DNA of 64,000 nt from Geodermatophilus poikilotrophus (GCF_900111455.1 NZ_FOIE01000002.1:1-64000), one strand, 5' to 3'. Counted from the first letter of the stretch, positions 39,233 through 47,832 are shown. A program made the numbers and translations. Notes: generated from the sequence alone by a model not told the origin.

Positions 39233-41880
39233 CAGACCTCCACCAGCCCGAGGTCGACCACCAGCTCGCCGGTCACGCCGATGGGCGCGGCCGCCTGCAG
39301 CTCGACGACCGTGCCGCCGGGCAGGTCCTCGACGACCCGCAGCGGGACGTGCACGTCGCCCTTGGCCCCGATCGGGAACCAGCGCACGGGCACCCCGTCG
39401 CGGACCAGCAGCACGTACACCAGGTGCTCGGTGGAGTTGCCCCCGCGGAAGTACAGGGCCTGCGCGGCGGCGCCGCCGGGCACCGTGTAGCGCAGGGCCG
39501 GGTCGATCGGGCCCGGTTTGTCCAGGCCCTCCCCGGTGATCGGGTACACGCCTTGCAGGAAGCGGGGTGTGCTCTTCACGCGGGGGGTCCTCCTCGGGAA
39601 CGGGCGGTGCGGGGTCTCGGCGGGCGGGTGGGGACGGCCGGCGGGGGGACGGGGGCTGCGTGCCGGCGGCAGCGGGGTGCGCGCCGCGGGCGCCGCGTGC
39701 GGCCGCGGCTGCGGCTGGCCGGCGGCGTCGGGGGCGGGCAGCCGCTCGACCGGGCCGGCGACGCGGGTGACGGCGACCGCGCAGACCTTGAAGGCCGGCA
39801 TCCCCGACGTGGGGTCCAGCGCCGGGTCGGTCAGCGCGTTGGCCGACGACCCGCCACCCCAGTGGAAGGGGGCGAAGACGACGTCGGGGCGGATGTCGTC
39901 GGACAGCTGCGCCGAGAAGCGGGCGCGGCCGCGGCGGGTGGCCAGCTCCACGACGTCGTCCGGGCCGATGCCCAGGCGCCGGGCCAGGTCGGGGTGCAGC
40001 TCGGCGCGCGGCAGCGGGGCCACCAGCTGCAGGCTCCGCGAGCGGCGGGTCTGGGTTCCCGACTGGTACTGCGCCAGCACGCGGCCGGTGGTGAGCACGT
40101 ACGGGTACTCCGCGTCCGGCCGCTCGTGCGCCTCCACGTGCTCGACCCGGAGGAACCGGGCCCGCCCGTCGGGGGTGGCGAAGCGCTCGGTGAACAGCCG
40201 CGGGGTGCCGGGGTGGTCCGGCGCGGGGCAGGGCCAGAACACGCCCTGCTCCTCGTCGATGCGCCGGTAGCTGATGCCGGCGTAGTCGGCCGCTCCCCCG
40301 GCGCTGGCCCGGCCGAGCTCGGCGAAGACGGTCTCCGGGTCGCCGGAGAACAGGTGCCCGGCGCCGAGCCGGTCGGCCAGCTCGGCGAGCAGCTGCAGGT
40401 CGTCGCGGACGCCGTCGGGCGGGTCCAGCGCGCGCCTGCGGCGGATCACCCGGCCCTCGACGTTGGTCATCGTGCCGTCCTCCTCGGCCCACATGGCGCT
40501 GGGCAGGACGACGTCGGCGAGCTCGGCGGTCTCGGAGAGGAAGAAGTCACTGACCGCGAGGAAGTCCAGGTCGGCCAGCCGGCTCATCACCCGGCGGGCG
40601 TCGGGGGCGGAGACCGCGACGTTGGAGGCGAGCACCAGCAGCGTGCGCACACCGCCGTCGGTGCCGAGCGCGTCGAGCAGCTTGAAGGCGCTCTTCCCCG
40701 GCATCGGCAGGTCGTCGGGGTCGACGCCCCAGACGGCGGCGACGTGGGCGCGGGCCGCGGGGTCGGCGAGGCTGCGGTAGCCCGGCAGCTGGTCGGCCTT
40801 CTGTCCGTGCTCGCGCCCGCCCTGCCCGTTGCCCTGGCCGGTGACGGTGGCCCAGCCGCTGCCCTCCCGGCCGGGCAGGCCGAGGGCCAGCGCCAGGTTG
40901 ATCCACGCCTGCGCGGTGTCGGTGCCGCTGCGGTGCTGCTCGGCGCCGCGCGCGGTCAGCACGATGCCCCGCTCGGCCCGGGCCAGGGCGAAGACGGTGC
41001 GGCGCTGGTCGGCGACGGGGACGCCGGTGAGCCGCTCCACCCGGTCGGGCCAGTAGGCCCCGACCCCCTCCCGCACCTGCTCGAAGCCGGTGGTGCGAGC
41101 CGCGACGTAGTCCTCGTCCACGAGGCCCTCGGCGATCGCGGTGTGCAGCAGCCCGTTGGCCAGCGCCAGGTCGGTGCCCGGCAGCGGCTGCAGGTGCAGG
41201 GCGGCGTTGCGGGCGGTCGCCGTCCGGCGGGGGTCGACGACGACGTGCTGCGCGCCGCGGGCGCGGCCCTCGTCGAACCACTGCATCGCCGGCGGCATGG
41301 TGTCGGCCGGGTTGGACCCGACCAGGACGACGACGTCGGCCGCGGCGATGTCCGAGAGCGGGAACGGCATGCCGCGGTCGAGACCGAAGGCGCGGTTGGC
41401 CGCGCCGGCCGCCGAGGACATGCAGAAGCGGCCGTTGTAGTCGATGGCGCTGGTCCGCAGGGCGACCCGGGCGAACTTGCCGAACTGGTAGGCCTGCTCG
41501 TTGGTCAGCCCGCCGCCGCCGAAGCAGCCGACGGCGTCGGGGCCGTGCTCGGCCCGGGTGCGGTCGATCGCGGCGACGACCCGGTCCAGCGCCTCCTCCC
41601 AGGTGGACTCGACCAGCGGGCTGGTGCGGTCGCCGGGGACCGCGCGGACCAGCGGGCGGGTCAGCCGCTCGGGGTGGTCGAGCAGCTCCGGGGCCGACCA
41701 GCCCTTGGAGCACAGGCCGCCGCGGTTGGTCGGGAAGTCGGCCGGCTGCAGCGTCGCCGGACGGTCGCCGGCGGTCATCGTGACGCCGCACTGCAGCGAG
41801 CAGTACGGGCAGTGGGTCTGCGTCGTCCGGGTGCGCGGGCCGGGCCCGGCGAGCACTCCGGGCAGGGCGGTCGCGGTCAC
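39232..41880 (-). CDS. Assimilatory nitrate reductase fused to a small C-terminal protein
   Basis: 882 residues. Residues about 1-715 are a molybdopterin oxidoreductase with an N-terminal [4Fe-4S] motif (CPYCSLQCGV..GGLCSKGW), GPDAVGCFGGGGLTNEQAYQFGKF, NGRFCMSSA, GSNPADTMPP and a C-terminal molybdopterin-dinucleotide domain: the NasA/NarB type that reduces nitrate. A Pro/Arg/Ala-rich linker of about 55 residues joins it to a 115-residue module (KSTPRFLQGVYPITG..) that in related operons I recall as a separate gene between nitrate and nitrite reductase. The linker looks like translated spacer. The GTG start at 41880 is approximate; an upstream GTG at 41952 is open. Confidence 0.9.
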   Translation of the reverse strand: MTATALPGVLAGPGPRTRTTQTHCPYCSLQCGVTMTAGDRPATLQPADFPTNRGGLCSKGWSAPELLDHPERLTRPLVRAVPGDRTSPLVESTWEEALDRVVAAIDRTRAEHGPDAVGCFGGGGLTNEQAYQFGKFARVALRTSAIDYNGRFCMSSAAGAANRAFGLDRGMPFPLSDIAAADVVVLVGSNPADTMPPAMQWFDEGRARGAQHVVVDPRRTATARNAALHLQPLPGTDLALANGLLHTAIAEGLVDEDYVAARTTGFEQVREGVGAYWPDRVERLTGVPVADQRRTVFALARAERGIVLTARGAEQHRSGTDTAQAWINLALALGLPGREGSGWATVTGQGNGQGGREHGQKADQLPGYRSLADPAARAHVAAVWGVDPDDLPMPGKSAFKLLDALGTDGGVRTLLVLASNVAVSAPDARRVMSRLADLDFLAVSDFFLSETAELADVVLPSAMWAEEDGTMTNVEGRVIRRRRALDPPDGVRDDLQLLAELADRLGAGHLFSGDPETVFAELGRASAGGAADYAGISYRRIDEEQGVFWPCPAPDHPGTPRLFTERFATPDGRARFLRVEHVEAHERPDAEYPYVLTTGRVLAQYQSGTQTRRSRSLQLVAPLPRAELHPDLARRLGIGPDDVVELATRRGRARFSAQLSDDIRPDVVFAPFHWGGGSSANALTDPALDPTSGMPAFKVCAVAVTRVAGPVERLPAPDAAGQPQPRPHAAPAARTPLPPARSPRPPAGRPHPPAETPHRPFPRRTPRVKSTPRFLQGVYPITGEGLDKPGPIDPALRYTVPGGAAAQALYFRGGNSTEHLVYVLLVRDGVPVRWFPIGAKGDVHVPLRVVEDLPGGTVVELQAAAPIGVTGELVVDLGLVEV
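39577..39594 (-). promoter_or_regulatory. Internal ribosome binding site and GTG within the fused reductase
   Basis: Inside the fused frame, AGGAGG (39589-39594) lies 9 nt before an in-frame GTG (39577-39579) that begins the small C-terminal module (VKSTPRFLQG). This would allow the 115-residue protein to be made on its own as well as in the fusion, and looks like the ancestral start of a once separate gene. Confidence 0.6.
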
Positions 41881-41995
41881 GCCGACGAGGTTCCGGGCCC
41901 GCGGTTTCCCGGCGACGGCATCGGCGTCAACCCTGCGTTCCGGAGACCTCACGCCGTCCCGGCGGCGGTTGTTAGGCCGCGCCTACGCTGGCCGG

Positions 41996-42634
41996 GTGGC
42001 CGACCGCGTGATCACCGTGCACGTCGGCGCCCCGTCGGTCCGCCCCGCCGAGCAGCGCGACGTGCCCCGGATCGCCGCCACCCTGACCCTCGCGCTGTCC
42101 ACCTCGCGCTGGGCCCGCTGGGCGTTGCCGGACGACGGCCGGTTCCAGCGGCTGACCCGCCTCGCCGAACTCGACGCCGGCCACCGAGCGGTCTCCACCG
42201 GCACGGGGTGGGTCACCGAGGACGTCACCGGCGTCGCCACCTGGGAGGCCCCCGAGGGCGCACCGGGCACCCGGCCGGTGCCGGACGACGTCCGAACCGC
42301 CCTGGCCACCGAGCTGCCGCACATCAGCGGGTCGCACTGGTCGCGGGTGCGGGACACCCGCGAGCTGGTCGACGCCGCCCGCCCGGCCGGCCCGCACTGG
42401 TGGCTGTCCCACCTGGGCACCCGGCCCAGCAGCCGGCGGCGCGGGTACGGCACCGCGCTCGTGCAGCCGGCGCTCACCCACTGCGACACGACCGGCGTGC
42501 CGGCCGCCGCAGTCGTCTCGACCTGGGCCGCGGTCCGGTTCCTGCGGCATCTCGGCTTCGAGGTGGACCGGGCGATGGAGAGCGCCGACGGCGCCCTGCC
42601 GCTGTGGCTGCTGGTGCGCCCACCGCAGGACTGA
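41996..42634 (+). CDS. GNAT family N-acetyltransferase
   Basis: 212 residues. GNAT fold with RPAEQRDVPRIAATLTLAL, WWLSHLGTRPSSRRRGYGTALVQPALTHCD (acetyl-CoA pyrophosphate loop RRRGYGTAL) and AVRFLRHLGFEVDR. GTG start at 41996 preceded by TACGCT 6 nt upstream, so the message may be leaderless. It is divergent from the nitrate reductase gene. Substrate unknown. Confidence 0.87.
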   Translation: MADRVITVHVGAPSVRPAEQRDVPRIAATLTLALSTSRWARWALPDDGRFQRLTRLAELDAGHRAVSTGTGWVTEDVTGVATWEAPEGAPGTRPVPDDVRTALATELPHISGSHWSRVRDTRELVDAARPAGPHWWLSHLGTRPSSRRRGYGTALVQPALTHCDTTGVPAAAVVSTWAAVRFLRHLGFEVDRAMESADGALPLWLLVRPPQD

Positions 42635-42726
42635 TCCCTCACGTCAGGGCGTGGGGATCGATCCCCCCTCCGGCGCGCGGTCACGGCGCGCTCGGTGAGC
42701 GACGAGCCGCGGCGATCGTGCCACCG

Positions 42727-43260
42727 ATGAGTGCGGCGAGGGACAGGCCGGCGCGGGCGACCGTGCGCCAGCGGGCCGGTGTCAGCAACGGCACCTTGTT
42801 CCACCACTTCCCCAGCCGCGACGACCTGGCCGGCGCCGTGATCGCCGCGGCGATGAGGGCACATCAGGCCGAGCTGGTGACCGAGCTGCACGCCGCGACC
42901 GCCAGCCGCGACGCGGTCGCCGCGGTGGTGCAGCGACACCTGCGGTGGGTCGCCGACAATCGACGACTGGCACGACTGCTGCTCTCGGCCGCCCCGCAGA
43001 CGCTGCGCGTCGGGCTGCCTGCGCCTGCCTTGAGCGCCAACCGTGAGTTCTTCACCCAGATCGCCGGCTGGCTCACCGCCCGGGGTTGGACCGGATCGCC
43101 ACCGCTGACCGTCGTGGCCTCCTTGTGGCTCGGTCCTGCCCAGTACTACGCCCGCGGCTGGCTGGCCGATCCCGACGACTCCCTGCACACCGTGGCCGCC
43201 GACCTGGCCGCCGGCGCCTGGCACGCCCTCGCCCCACTGCTCCACCCGGAGGACACGTGA
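42727..43260 (+). CDS. TetR-family regulator, N-terminally truncated
   Basis: 177 residues from the ATG at 42727. The HTH recognition part is visible (VRQRAGVSNGTLFHHFPSRDDLAGAV), followed by a helical ligand-binding domain (WVADNRRLARLLLSAAP..FFTQIAGWLTARGW). Helices 1-2 that normally precede the HTH are missing or scrambled: upstream codons give AAAIVPPMSAARDRPARAT, and the residues between VRQ and AGVS are shorter than usual. The gene may be a decayed or deletion-bearing regulator. It overlaps the next gene by GTGA, so the downstream half is still organised like a working operon. Confidence 0.65.
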   Translation: MSAARDRPARATVRQRAGVSNGTLFHHFPSRDDLAGAVIAAAMRAHQAELVTELHAATASRDAVAAVVQRHLRWVADNRRLARLLLSAAPQTLRVGLPAPALSANREFFTQIAGWLTARGWTGSPPLTVVASLWLGPAQYYARGWLADPDDSLHTVAADLAAGAWHALAPLLHPEDT

Positions 43261-43856
43261 CCGCACCACGGGAGCTCTACCTGCGCGCTCTCGACCGCCT
43301 CAGCACCGTGGTCGACGCCGTCCCCGCCGACTGCTGGGACGTCCCCACGCCCTGCCCCGACTGGTCGGCCCGGCAGCTGCTCGGGCACCTCGTCGACGGG
43401 CAGCACCAGGTCCTGGCCATGGCCACCGGTGTCGGCTCCCGGCCGCCGGTCACCGACTCAGCAGCGCTCGGAGCCCTCGGCGGCCGCGCCCCGGCCGCCA
43501 CCTGGTCCGAGGTCCGACAGCAGATCACCCGAGCACTCGCCGGGATCGCGCCGAGCACGTCGGTCGCCACCCCCCTGGGGTCGCAGACCGTCGGACAACT
43601 CCTCGGCATCGCACTCATCGAGCCCGTCGTCCACGCCTGGGACCTGGCCACCGCCACGGGACAGGCAGCCGACCTCGATCCCGACGCTGTCCGCGCACTG
43701 CTCCCCGGCGTCCTGGCCCTCGGCGACCGACTCCAGGCCACCGGTATGTACCGAGCCGCCGTCCGCGTGCCCGGCCAGGCGCCACCACAGGATCAGCTGC
43801 TCGCTGCGGTCGGGCGGAACCCGAACCCGTCCTCGACCCACGACCCGGCCACGTGA
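43257..43856 (+). CDS. TIGR03086 family metal-binding protein (DinB/mycothiol-transferase fold)
   Basis: 199 residues. The motif VPTPCPDWSARQLLGHLVDG with the metal-binding His, the later LIEPVVHAWDLATATGQ with further ligands, and GVLALGDRLQATGMY are typical of actinobacterial maleylpyruvate isomerase-like, DinB-fold proteins. Many are thought to be mycothiol-dependent enzymes. GTG start overlaps the TetR stop, so the regulator probably controlled it. Confidence 0.83.
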   Translation: MTAPRELYLRALDRLSTVVDAVPADCWDVPTPCPDWSARQLLGHLVDGQHQVLAMATGVGSRPPVTDSAALGALGGRAPAATWSEVRQQITRALAGIAPSTSVATPLGSQTVGQLLGIALIEPVVHAWDLATATGQAADLDPDAVRALLPGVLALGDRLQATGMYRAAVRVPGQAPPQDQLLAAVGRNPNPSSTHDPAT

Positions 43857-43981
43857 ACGACCGCGGGTCCGAGGGCAACCGGCTACGGGGTGGACGAGGG
43901 TCGTCGGCGGAGCTCGGTGGTGCCCGCGGGGATCCCGCGGGGCACGGCGGCCCCCCTGGCCCGAGGGCCGACGTCGCGACG

Positions 43982-44111
43982 ATGCGCACGGGTGCCGACG
44001 CGTTCGCCGTCCACCTCTCCCACGGTCGGCGCCGCACCCTGGCCGGGCAGGCCCACGAGGCCGACACTGCAGCGGTCAGCGCCGCCCTGATCAGCCACCC
44101 ACCGCCTGACC
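43982..44111 (+). pseudogene. C-terminal remnant of an alpha/beta hydrolase
   Basis: About 43 codons read ADAFAVHLSHGRRRTLAGQ then AHEADTAAVSAAL, closely resembling the C-terminal strand and catalytic-His segment (RRTLxGQxHD-type) of small actinobacterial alpha/beta hydrolases. No N-terminal part, nucleophile elbow or proper stop follows. I read it as a decayed fragment. Recognition is from memory of the motif only. Confidence 0.4.
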
Positions 44112-44139
44112 CGGACGGCCGCGTCGACCGGAGGCCCCG

Positions 44140-44349
44140 ATGTCCGAGCCTGTCAAGGGAAGTGCCTACTTCCCGTCCATCGAGAAGAAGTACGGCAAGC
44201 CGATCAGCCACTGGCAGCAGCTGCTGCGCGAGTACCGCGCCGAGCACCCCGATGCCCGGCACATGCAGCAGGTCGCCTGGCTCAAGAGCCAGCACGGTCT
44301 GGGCCACGGTCACGCCAACGCCATCGTCGCCGCCACCCCCGCCGACTGA
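44140..44349 (+). CDS. DUF4287 domain-containing protein
   Basis: 69-residue protein, complete. It begins MSEPVKGSAYFPSIEKKYGK and contains ISHWQQLLREYRAEHPDARHMQQVAWLKSQHGLGHGHANAIVA, the DUF4287 pattern of a short helical domain with GLGHGHAN near the end. ATG at 44140 with GGAGG upstream. Function unknown. It sits between two gene remnants. Confidence 0.85.
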   Translation: MSEPVKGSAYFPSIEKKYGKPISHWQQLLREYRAEHPDARHMQQVAWLKSQHGLGHGHANAIVAATPAD

Positions 44350-44445
44350 CCCTCGTCCTCTCGCCCGCACCGACCCTGCCCCGGCCGGGGCACGTGATCG
44401 GCGCCACGCCGGCCCGCGGTTCCCGCTCGTGCCGGACGGGTCGAC

Positions 44446-44718
44446 GTGGGCGGGTTGGGCCCCGCCGACCCGGCGCTCGGCCTCGTCGCCGCCTGGCACG
44501 TGTTCGACGTGGGCCCACGCCAGGCCCTGCAGACCGACCTGGGCAGCGGCGACGTCGAGTGGGCGCGCGGTGCGGCCTGGGCCCTCCAGCAGGCCCTCGG
44601 CGTGGGCTGGTACCACCTCGACAGCAACCCGGCGATGAGCCCGATGGGCCTGCGGACCCTCGAGCGGCTGTCCGCACACCCGCCGGCGGTGCCGTGCGAC
44701 CTGCCGCGCCTCGGCTGA
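44446..44718 (+). pseudogene. C-terminal fragment of an aminoglycoside phosphotransferase-like kinase
   Basis: The frame reads GGLGPADPALGLVAAWHVF, then DVEWARGAAWALQQALGV and DSNPAMSPMGLRTLERL. This matches the last quarter of actinobacterial aminoglycoside-phosphotransferase-family proteins, just after the metal-binding D(x)GD region. The ATP-binding and catalytic parts are absent upstream, where only about 95 bases separate it from DUF4287. Likely a deletion remnant that still has an open frame and stop. Confidence 0.5.
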
Positions 44719-44861
44719 CCACGGCGGCTGCCGCACCCGGACCGGGTGACGTCAGGATGCGCGGCGGCAGTTCCGCCCGACCTGTCGATGCGACGCGAGC
44801 TCGTTCGTACAGGGGGTGAGCGGCCGGTACCGTGCCGGCCGCCGGACCCGAGGAGGTCCCC

Positions 44862-45212
44862 ATGCCGCAGTACCTGCTCAGCCTGATCCAGCCCGACGGC
44901 CCGGTGCCCCCGCCCGAGGTGCTCGAGCCGATCATGCGCGACGTGGCCGCGGTGACCGAGCGGATGCACGCCGCCGGCGCCTGGGTCTTCTCCGCCGGCC
45001 TGCACCCGGCGGAGACCGCGACCGTGGTGCGGCCCGCGGGCGAGGACTTCCTGGTCACCGATGGCCCCTACGCGGAGGCCAAGGAGCACGTCGGCGGCTT
45101 CACGGTCGTCGAGGCCGAGGACCTCGACGCCGCGCTGGCCTGGGGCCGCGAGGTCGCCCGGGCGACGACCCTGCCGGTGGAGGTCCGGCCGGTCGCGAGC
45201 CCGGGCGTCTGA
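44862..45212 (+). CDS. YCII/DGPF-domain protein
   Basis: 116 residues with the YCII fold and the DGPF-type motif (FLVTDGPYAEAKEHVGGF). ATG at 44862 with a strong GAGGAGG upstream. It lies 4 nt before an ECF sigma factor with a long C-terminal extension; this DGPF-plus-sigma pairing defines ECF42-type loci. Its exact role there is not known. Confidence 0.9.
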   Translation: MPQYLLSLIQPDGPVPPPEVLEPIMRDVAAVTERMHAAGAWVFSAGLHPAETATVVRPAGEDFLVTDGPYAEAKEHVGGFTVVEAEDLDAALAWGREVARATTLPVEVRPVASPGV

Positions 45213-45216
45213 CGCG

Positions 45217-46440
45217 GTGCCCGACGTCCGCACTCCCGACGTGGAGGCGGTCTTCCGCGAGTCCTACGGGCGCGCGGTCGCCGTCCTCACCCGCCTCCTC
45301 GGCGACATCGACGCCGCCGAGGAGGCGGTGCAGGACGCCTTCCTCACCGCCGTGCAGCGGTGGCCGGTCGACGGCGTGCCGCCCAGCCCGGCCGGGTGGA
45401 TCGTCACCACCGCCCGCAACCGGGCCATCGACCGGCTGCGCCGCGAGTCGACCCGCATCGACCGGTACCGCGCGGCGGCCCTGCTCGCCGAGCCCGGACC
45501 CCCGCCCGAGGAGGGCGCCGTGCGCGACGACCGGCTGCGCATGCTGTTCACCTGCTGCCACCCCGCCCTGGCGCCGGCGACCCGTGTGGCGCTGACGCTG
45601 CGGCTGGTCGGCGGCCTGTCGACCGCGGAGATCGCGCACGCCTTCCTGGTGCCCGAGGCGACGATGGCCCAGCGCCTGGTGCGGGCCAAGACCAAGATCC
45701 GCGACGCCCGCATCCCCTACCGGGTGCCGACCGAGGCCGATCTGCCCGACCGGCTGGCCGGCGTCCTGGCGGTCGTCTACCTCGTCTACACGGCGGGGCA
45801 CACGGCGTCAGCCGGGGACCGCCTGGTGCGCACCGACCTGTGCGCGGAGGCGGTCCGGCTGGCCCGCGAGCTGGCCGGGCTGATGCCCGACGAGCCCGAG
45901 GTGCTCGGCCTGCTGGCGCTCGTCCTGCTGAGCGAGTCGCGCCGCGCGGCCCGGGTCGCGCCGGACGGGTCGCTGGTGCCGCTGCGCGAGCAGGACCGCA
46001 CGCGGTGGGACGCCGACCTGGTCGCCGAGGGGCAGGAACTGGTGCGGCACTGCCTGCGGCGCGGCACACCGGGGCCCTACCAGGTGCAGGCGGCGATCCA
46101 GGCGGTGCACAGCGACGCCCCGACCGCCGCGGACACCGACTGGCGCCAGGTGCTGGCCCTCTACGACCACCTGCTGGCGCTCAACCCGAGCCCGGTGGTG
46201 GCGCTCAACCGGGCGGTCGCGGTGGCCGAGGTCGACGGCCCCGCGGTGGCGCTGGCGCTGGTCGACGCGCTCGACCTGCCGCGCTCGCACCTGCTGCCCG
46301 CCGTCCGGGCGGACCTGCTGCGCCGGCTGGGCCGCGACACGGAGGCGGCGGAGGCCTACGACGACGCGCTCGCGCTGGCCGGGAACGCCCGCGAGCGGGC
46401 CTTCCTGGAGCGCCGGCGGGCCGAGGTGGCGGGCGGCTGA
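45217..46440 (+). CDS. ECF42-type RNA polymerase sigma factor with C-terminal helical extension
   Basis: 407 residues, about twice the size of a plain ECF. Sigma-2 (FRESYGRAVAVLTRLLGDIDAAEEAVQDAFLTAVQRW) and sigma-4 (RVALTLRLVGGLSTAEIAHAFLVPEATMAQRLVRAKTKIR) are followed by an about 220-residue TPR-like domain (LALYDHLLALNPSPVVALNRAVAVAE; LGRDTEAAEAYDDAL), DUF6596-type. No anti-sigma gene is next to it, consistent with this group. GTG start at 45217. Confidence 0.93.
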   Translation: MPDVRTPDVEAVFRESYGRAVAVLTRLLGDIDAAEEAVQDAFLTAVQRWPVDGVPPSPAGWIVTTARNRAIDRLRRESTRIDRYRAAALLAEPGPPPEEGAVRDDRLRMLFTCCHPALAPATRVALTLRLVGGLSTAEIAHAFLVPEATMAQRLVRAKTKIRDARIPYRVPTEADLPDRLAGVLAVVYLVYTAGHTASAGDRLVRTDLCAEAVRLARELAGLMPDEPEVLGLLALVLLSESRRAARVAPDGSLVPLREQDRTRWDADLVAEGQELVRHCLRRGTPGPYQVQAAIQAVHSDAPTAADTDWRQVLALYDHLLALNPSPVVALNRAVAVAEVDGPAVALALVDALDLPRSHLLPAVRADLLRRLGRDTEAAEAYDDALALAGNARERAFLERRRAEVAGG

Positions 46441-46529
46441 ACCCGACCCCGGGGCGACGGGTGTCCTCCGGGACGCTCGTGCTCTGCCCACACCGTGGGC
46501 AGAGCAGAAGCCACGGCGAGGGCACTGCC

Positions 46530-46970
46530 TCAGTCCCAGGAGCGGCGCTGCTTCTTGAGCTGCCCGCGCTGCTTCTTGGCCTGGATCCGCCGCTCCTGCG
46601 ACCCGCGCGTGGGCCGGGTGCGCCGGCGGGCCGCGGGCGGTGGGGCGAGCGCCGCGCGCAGGACGGCGGCCAGCCGCTCGCGCGCGGCCTGCCGGTTGCG
46701 GAGCTGCTGCCGGTGCTCGCTGGCGGCCACGGTCAGGACGCCGTCCACCAGCCGGCCGGCCAGGCGCTCGACCAGCCGCTGCCGCTGGACGTCGGACAGG
46801 CCGGCCAGCTCGAGCGGCGCGACCGACAGCTCCACCCGGGAGTCGGCGGTGTTGACGCCCTGGCCGCCCGGGCCCGACGAGCGGGAGAACCGCCAGCGCA
46901 GCGCGGCCGCGGGCACGACGAGCGAGCCGCTGACCGGCAGGTCCGCGGCGGCGTCGTCGGCGACGGGCAC
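46530..46970 (-). CDS. arfB: Alternative ribosome-rescue factor ArfB
   Basis: 146-residue peptidyl-tRNA hydrolase-like factor that releases stalled ribosomes. It has the catalytic GGQ motif in SRSSGPGGQGVNTADSRVEL and the basic C-terminal tail (RIQAKKQRGQLKKQRRSW) that enters the mRNA channel. GTG start at 46970 gives the usual length. It is convergent with the ECF42 gene. Confidence 0.94.
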   Translation of the reverse strand: MPVADDAAADLPVSGSLVVPAAALRWRFSRSSGPGGQGVNTADSRVELSVAPLELAGLSDVQRQRLVERLAGRLVDGVLTVAASEHRQQLRNRQAARERLAAVLRAALAPPPAARRRTRPTRGSQERRIQAKKQRGQLKKQRRSWD

Positions 46971-47271
46971 GGCCCCCAGTGTGACGACACCGCCGGTTCG
47001 CGGCCCCACGCCGGGCACCCTGCGTGCCACGCTGCCGCGCGTGACCACCGGGACACCGACGACCGCGCCCGCCGGACCCGGGCCGTGGTGGCGGCGACCG
47101 CGGCGCTGACCTGTGCCGCCGCCGTCCTCGGCGCCCTGGTCGCGAGGCCGTCCCCGGAGCGGACGACCTCGGGCTGGCAGGTGGCCGACGTCCCGGCGTC
47201 CACGGCCGGCCCGGTGCTCGGCACGGCCGGGGTGTGCCTCCTGCACTCGAGTCCGCGGCTGGGCCCGGTGC
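46971..47271. other. Gap between arfB and yidD, no confident gene
   Basis: 301 bases. A plus-strand frame (about 47085-47345, VVAATAALTCAAAVLGALVA..) resembles a signal peptide followed by a short Pro/Arg-rich tail, but it has no clear Shine-Dalgarno, no recognisable domain and runs antisense into yidD. I do not call it. No strong hairpin seen. Confidence 0.4.
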
Positions 47272-47769
47272 TCAGCCGGCGGCCGGCACCGGGTCCGGGC
47301 CACCGGCCGCGCCGGGCCGGCAGCGCACCAGCCGGCGCAGGGTGAGCCAGCTGCCTCGTCCGGCGCCGTGCCGCTCCAGCGCCTGGACGGCGTAGGCCGA
47401 GCAGGTCGGCTCGAACCGGCAGCACGGCGGGCGCCGGGGGCTGACCTCGCGCTGGTAGACCCGCACGGCGGCGACCAGCCGCTCCCGCACCCGGGTCCCG
47501 CGCCGCCCGGTGCCGGTGGCGTGCACGTGCCGCACCGTCGTCGGCACGAGGAACAGCCCGTCGACGCCGCAGCCGATCGCGTTGGCCAGGCAGCACCCGG
47601 TGTTGAGGAACAGCAGGTCGCGCAGGCACGAGCCGTCCCGGTCGTGGCCGCGGCGCGGCCCGTAGCCGTACCCACGCCCGTACCCGTAGCGCGGCCCGTA
47701 CCTCCGGCCGTACCCCGGTCCGTGCCGGCGCCGCCGCGGGCCCCAGCCGCTGCTCCAGATGAAGACCAT
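47272..47769 (-). CDS. yidD: Membrane protein insertion efficiency factor YidD with N-terminal extension
   Basis: 165 residues. The C-terminal half is YidD/DUF37: [34 protein letters not shown] with its conserved cysteines. The N-terminal half is unusual: a Gly/Tyr/Arg-rich run ([18 protein letters not shown]) and a Cys-rich [17 protein letters not shown] hydrophobic segment. Most YidD proteins are 70-110 residues and lie beside rnpA/yidC, which are not here. ATG at 47769. Confidence 0.87.
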   Translation of the reverse strand: MVFIWSSGWGPRRRRHGPGYGRRYGPRYGYGRGYGYGPRRGHDRDGSCLRDLLFLNTGCCLANAIGCGVDGLFLVPTTVRHVHATGTGRRGTRVRERLVAAVRVYQREVSPRRPPCCRFEPTCSAYAVQALERHGAGRGSWLTLRRLVRCRPGAAGGPDPVPAAG

Positions 47770-47832
47770 GCGCCCGATCCTCGGGGTGGGGGCCGCCCGC
47801 CGCAGGACGGGCGGGACGGGCACCATCGGGGC

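Noticed and set aside
42653-42666. GGGGATCGATCCCC palindrome after the GNAT gene
   Set aside because: 14-nt perfect palindrome but too short and without context to assign; could be a weak terminator or chance.
43853-44638. 261-residue plus-strand frame
   Set aside because: Crosses the DUF4287 gene in another frame; only about 43 codons (43982-44111) look like protein, reported as a hydrolase remnant.
47085-47345. Possible small secreted protein on the plus strand (VVAATAALTCAAAVLGAL start)
   Set aside because: No Shine-Dalgarno, no family, runs antisense into yidD; the hydrophobic start can arise by chance in Ala-rich GC-skewed frames.
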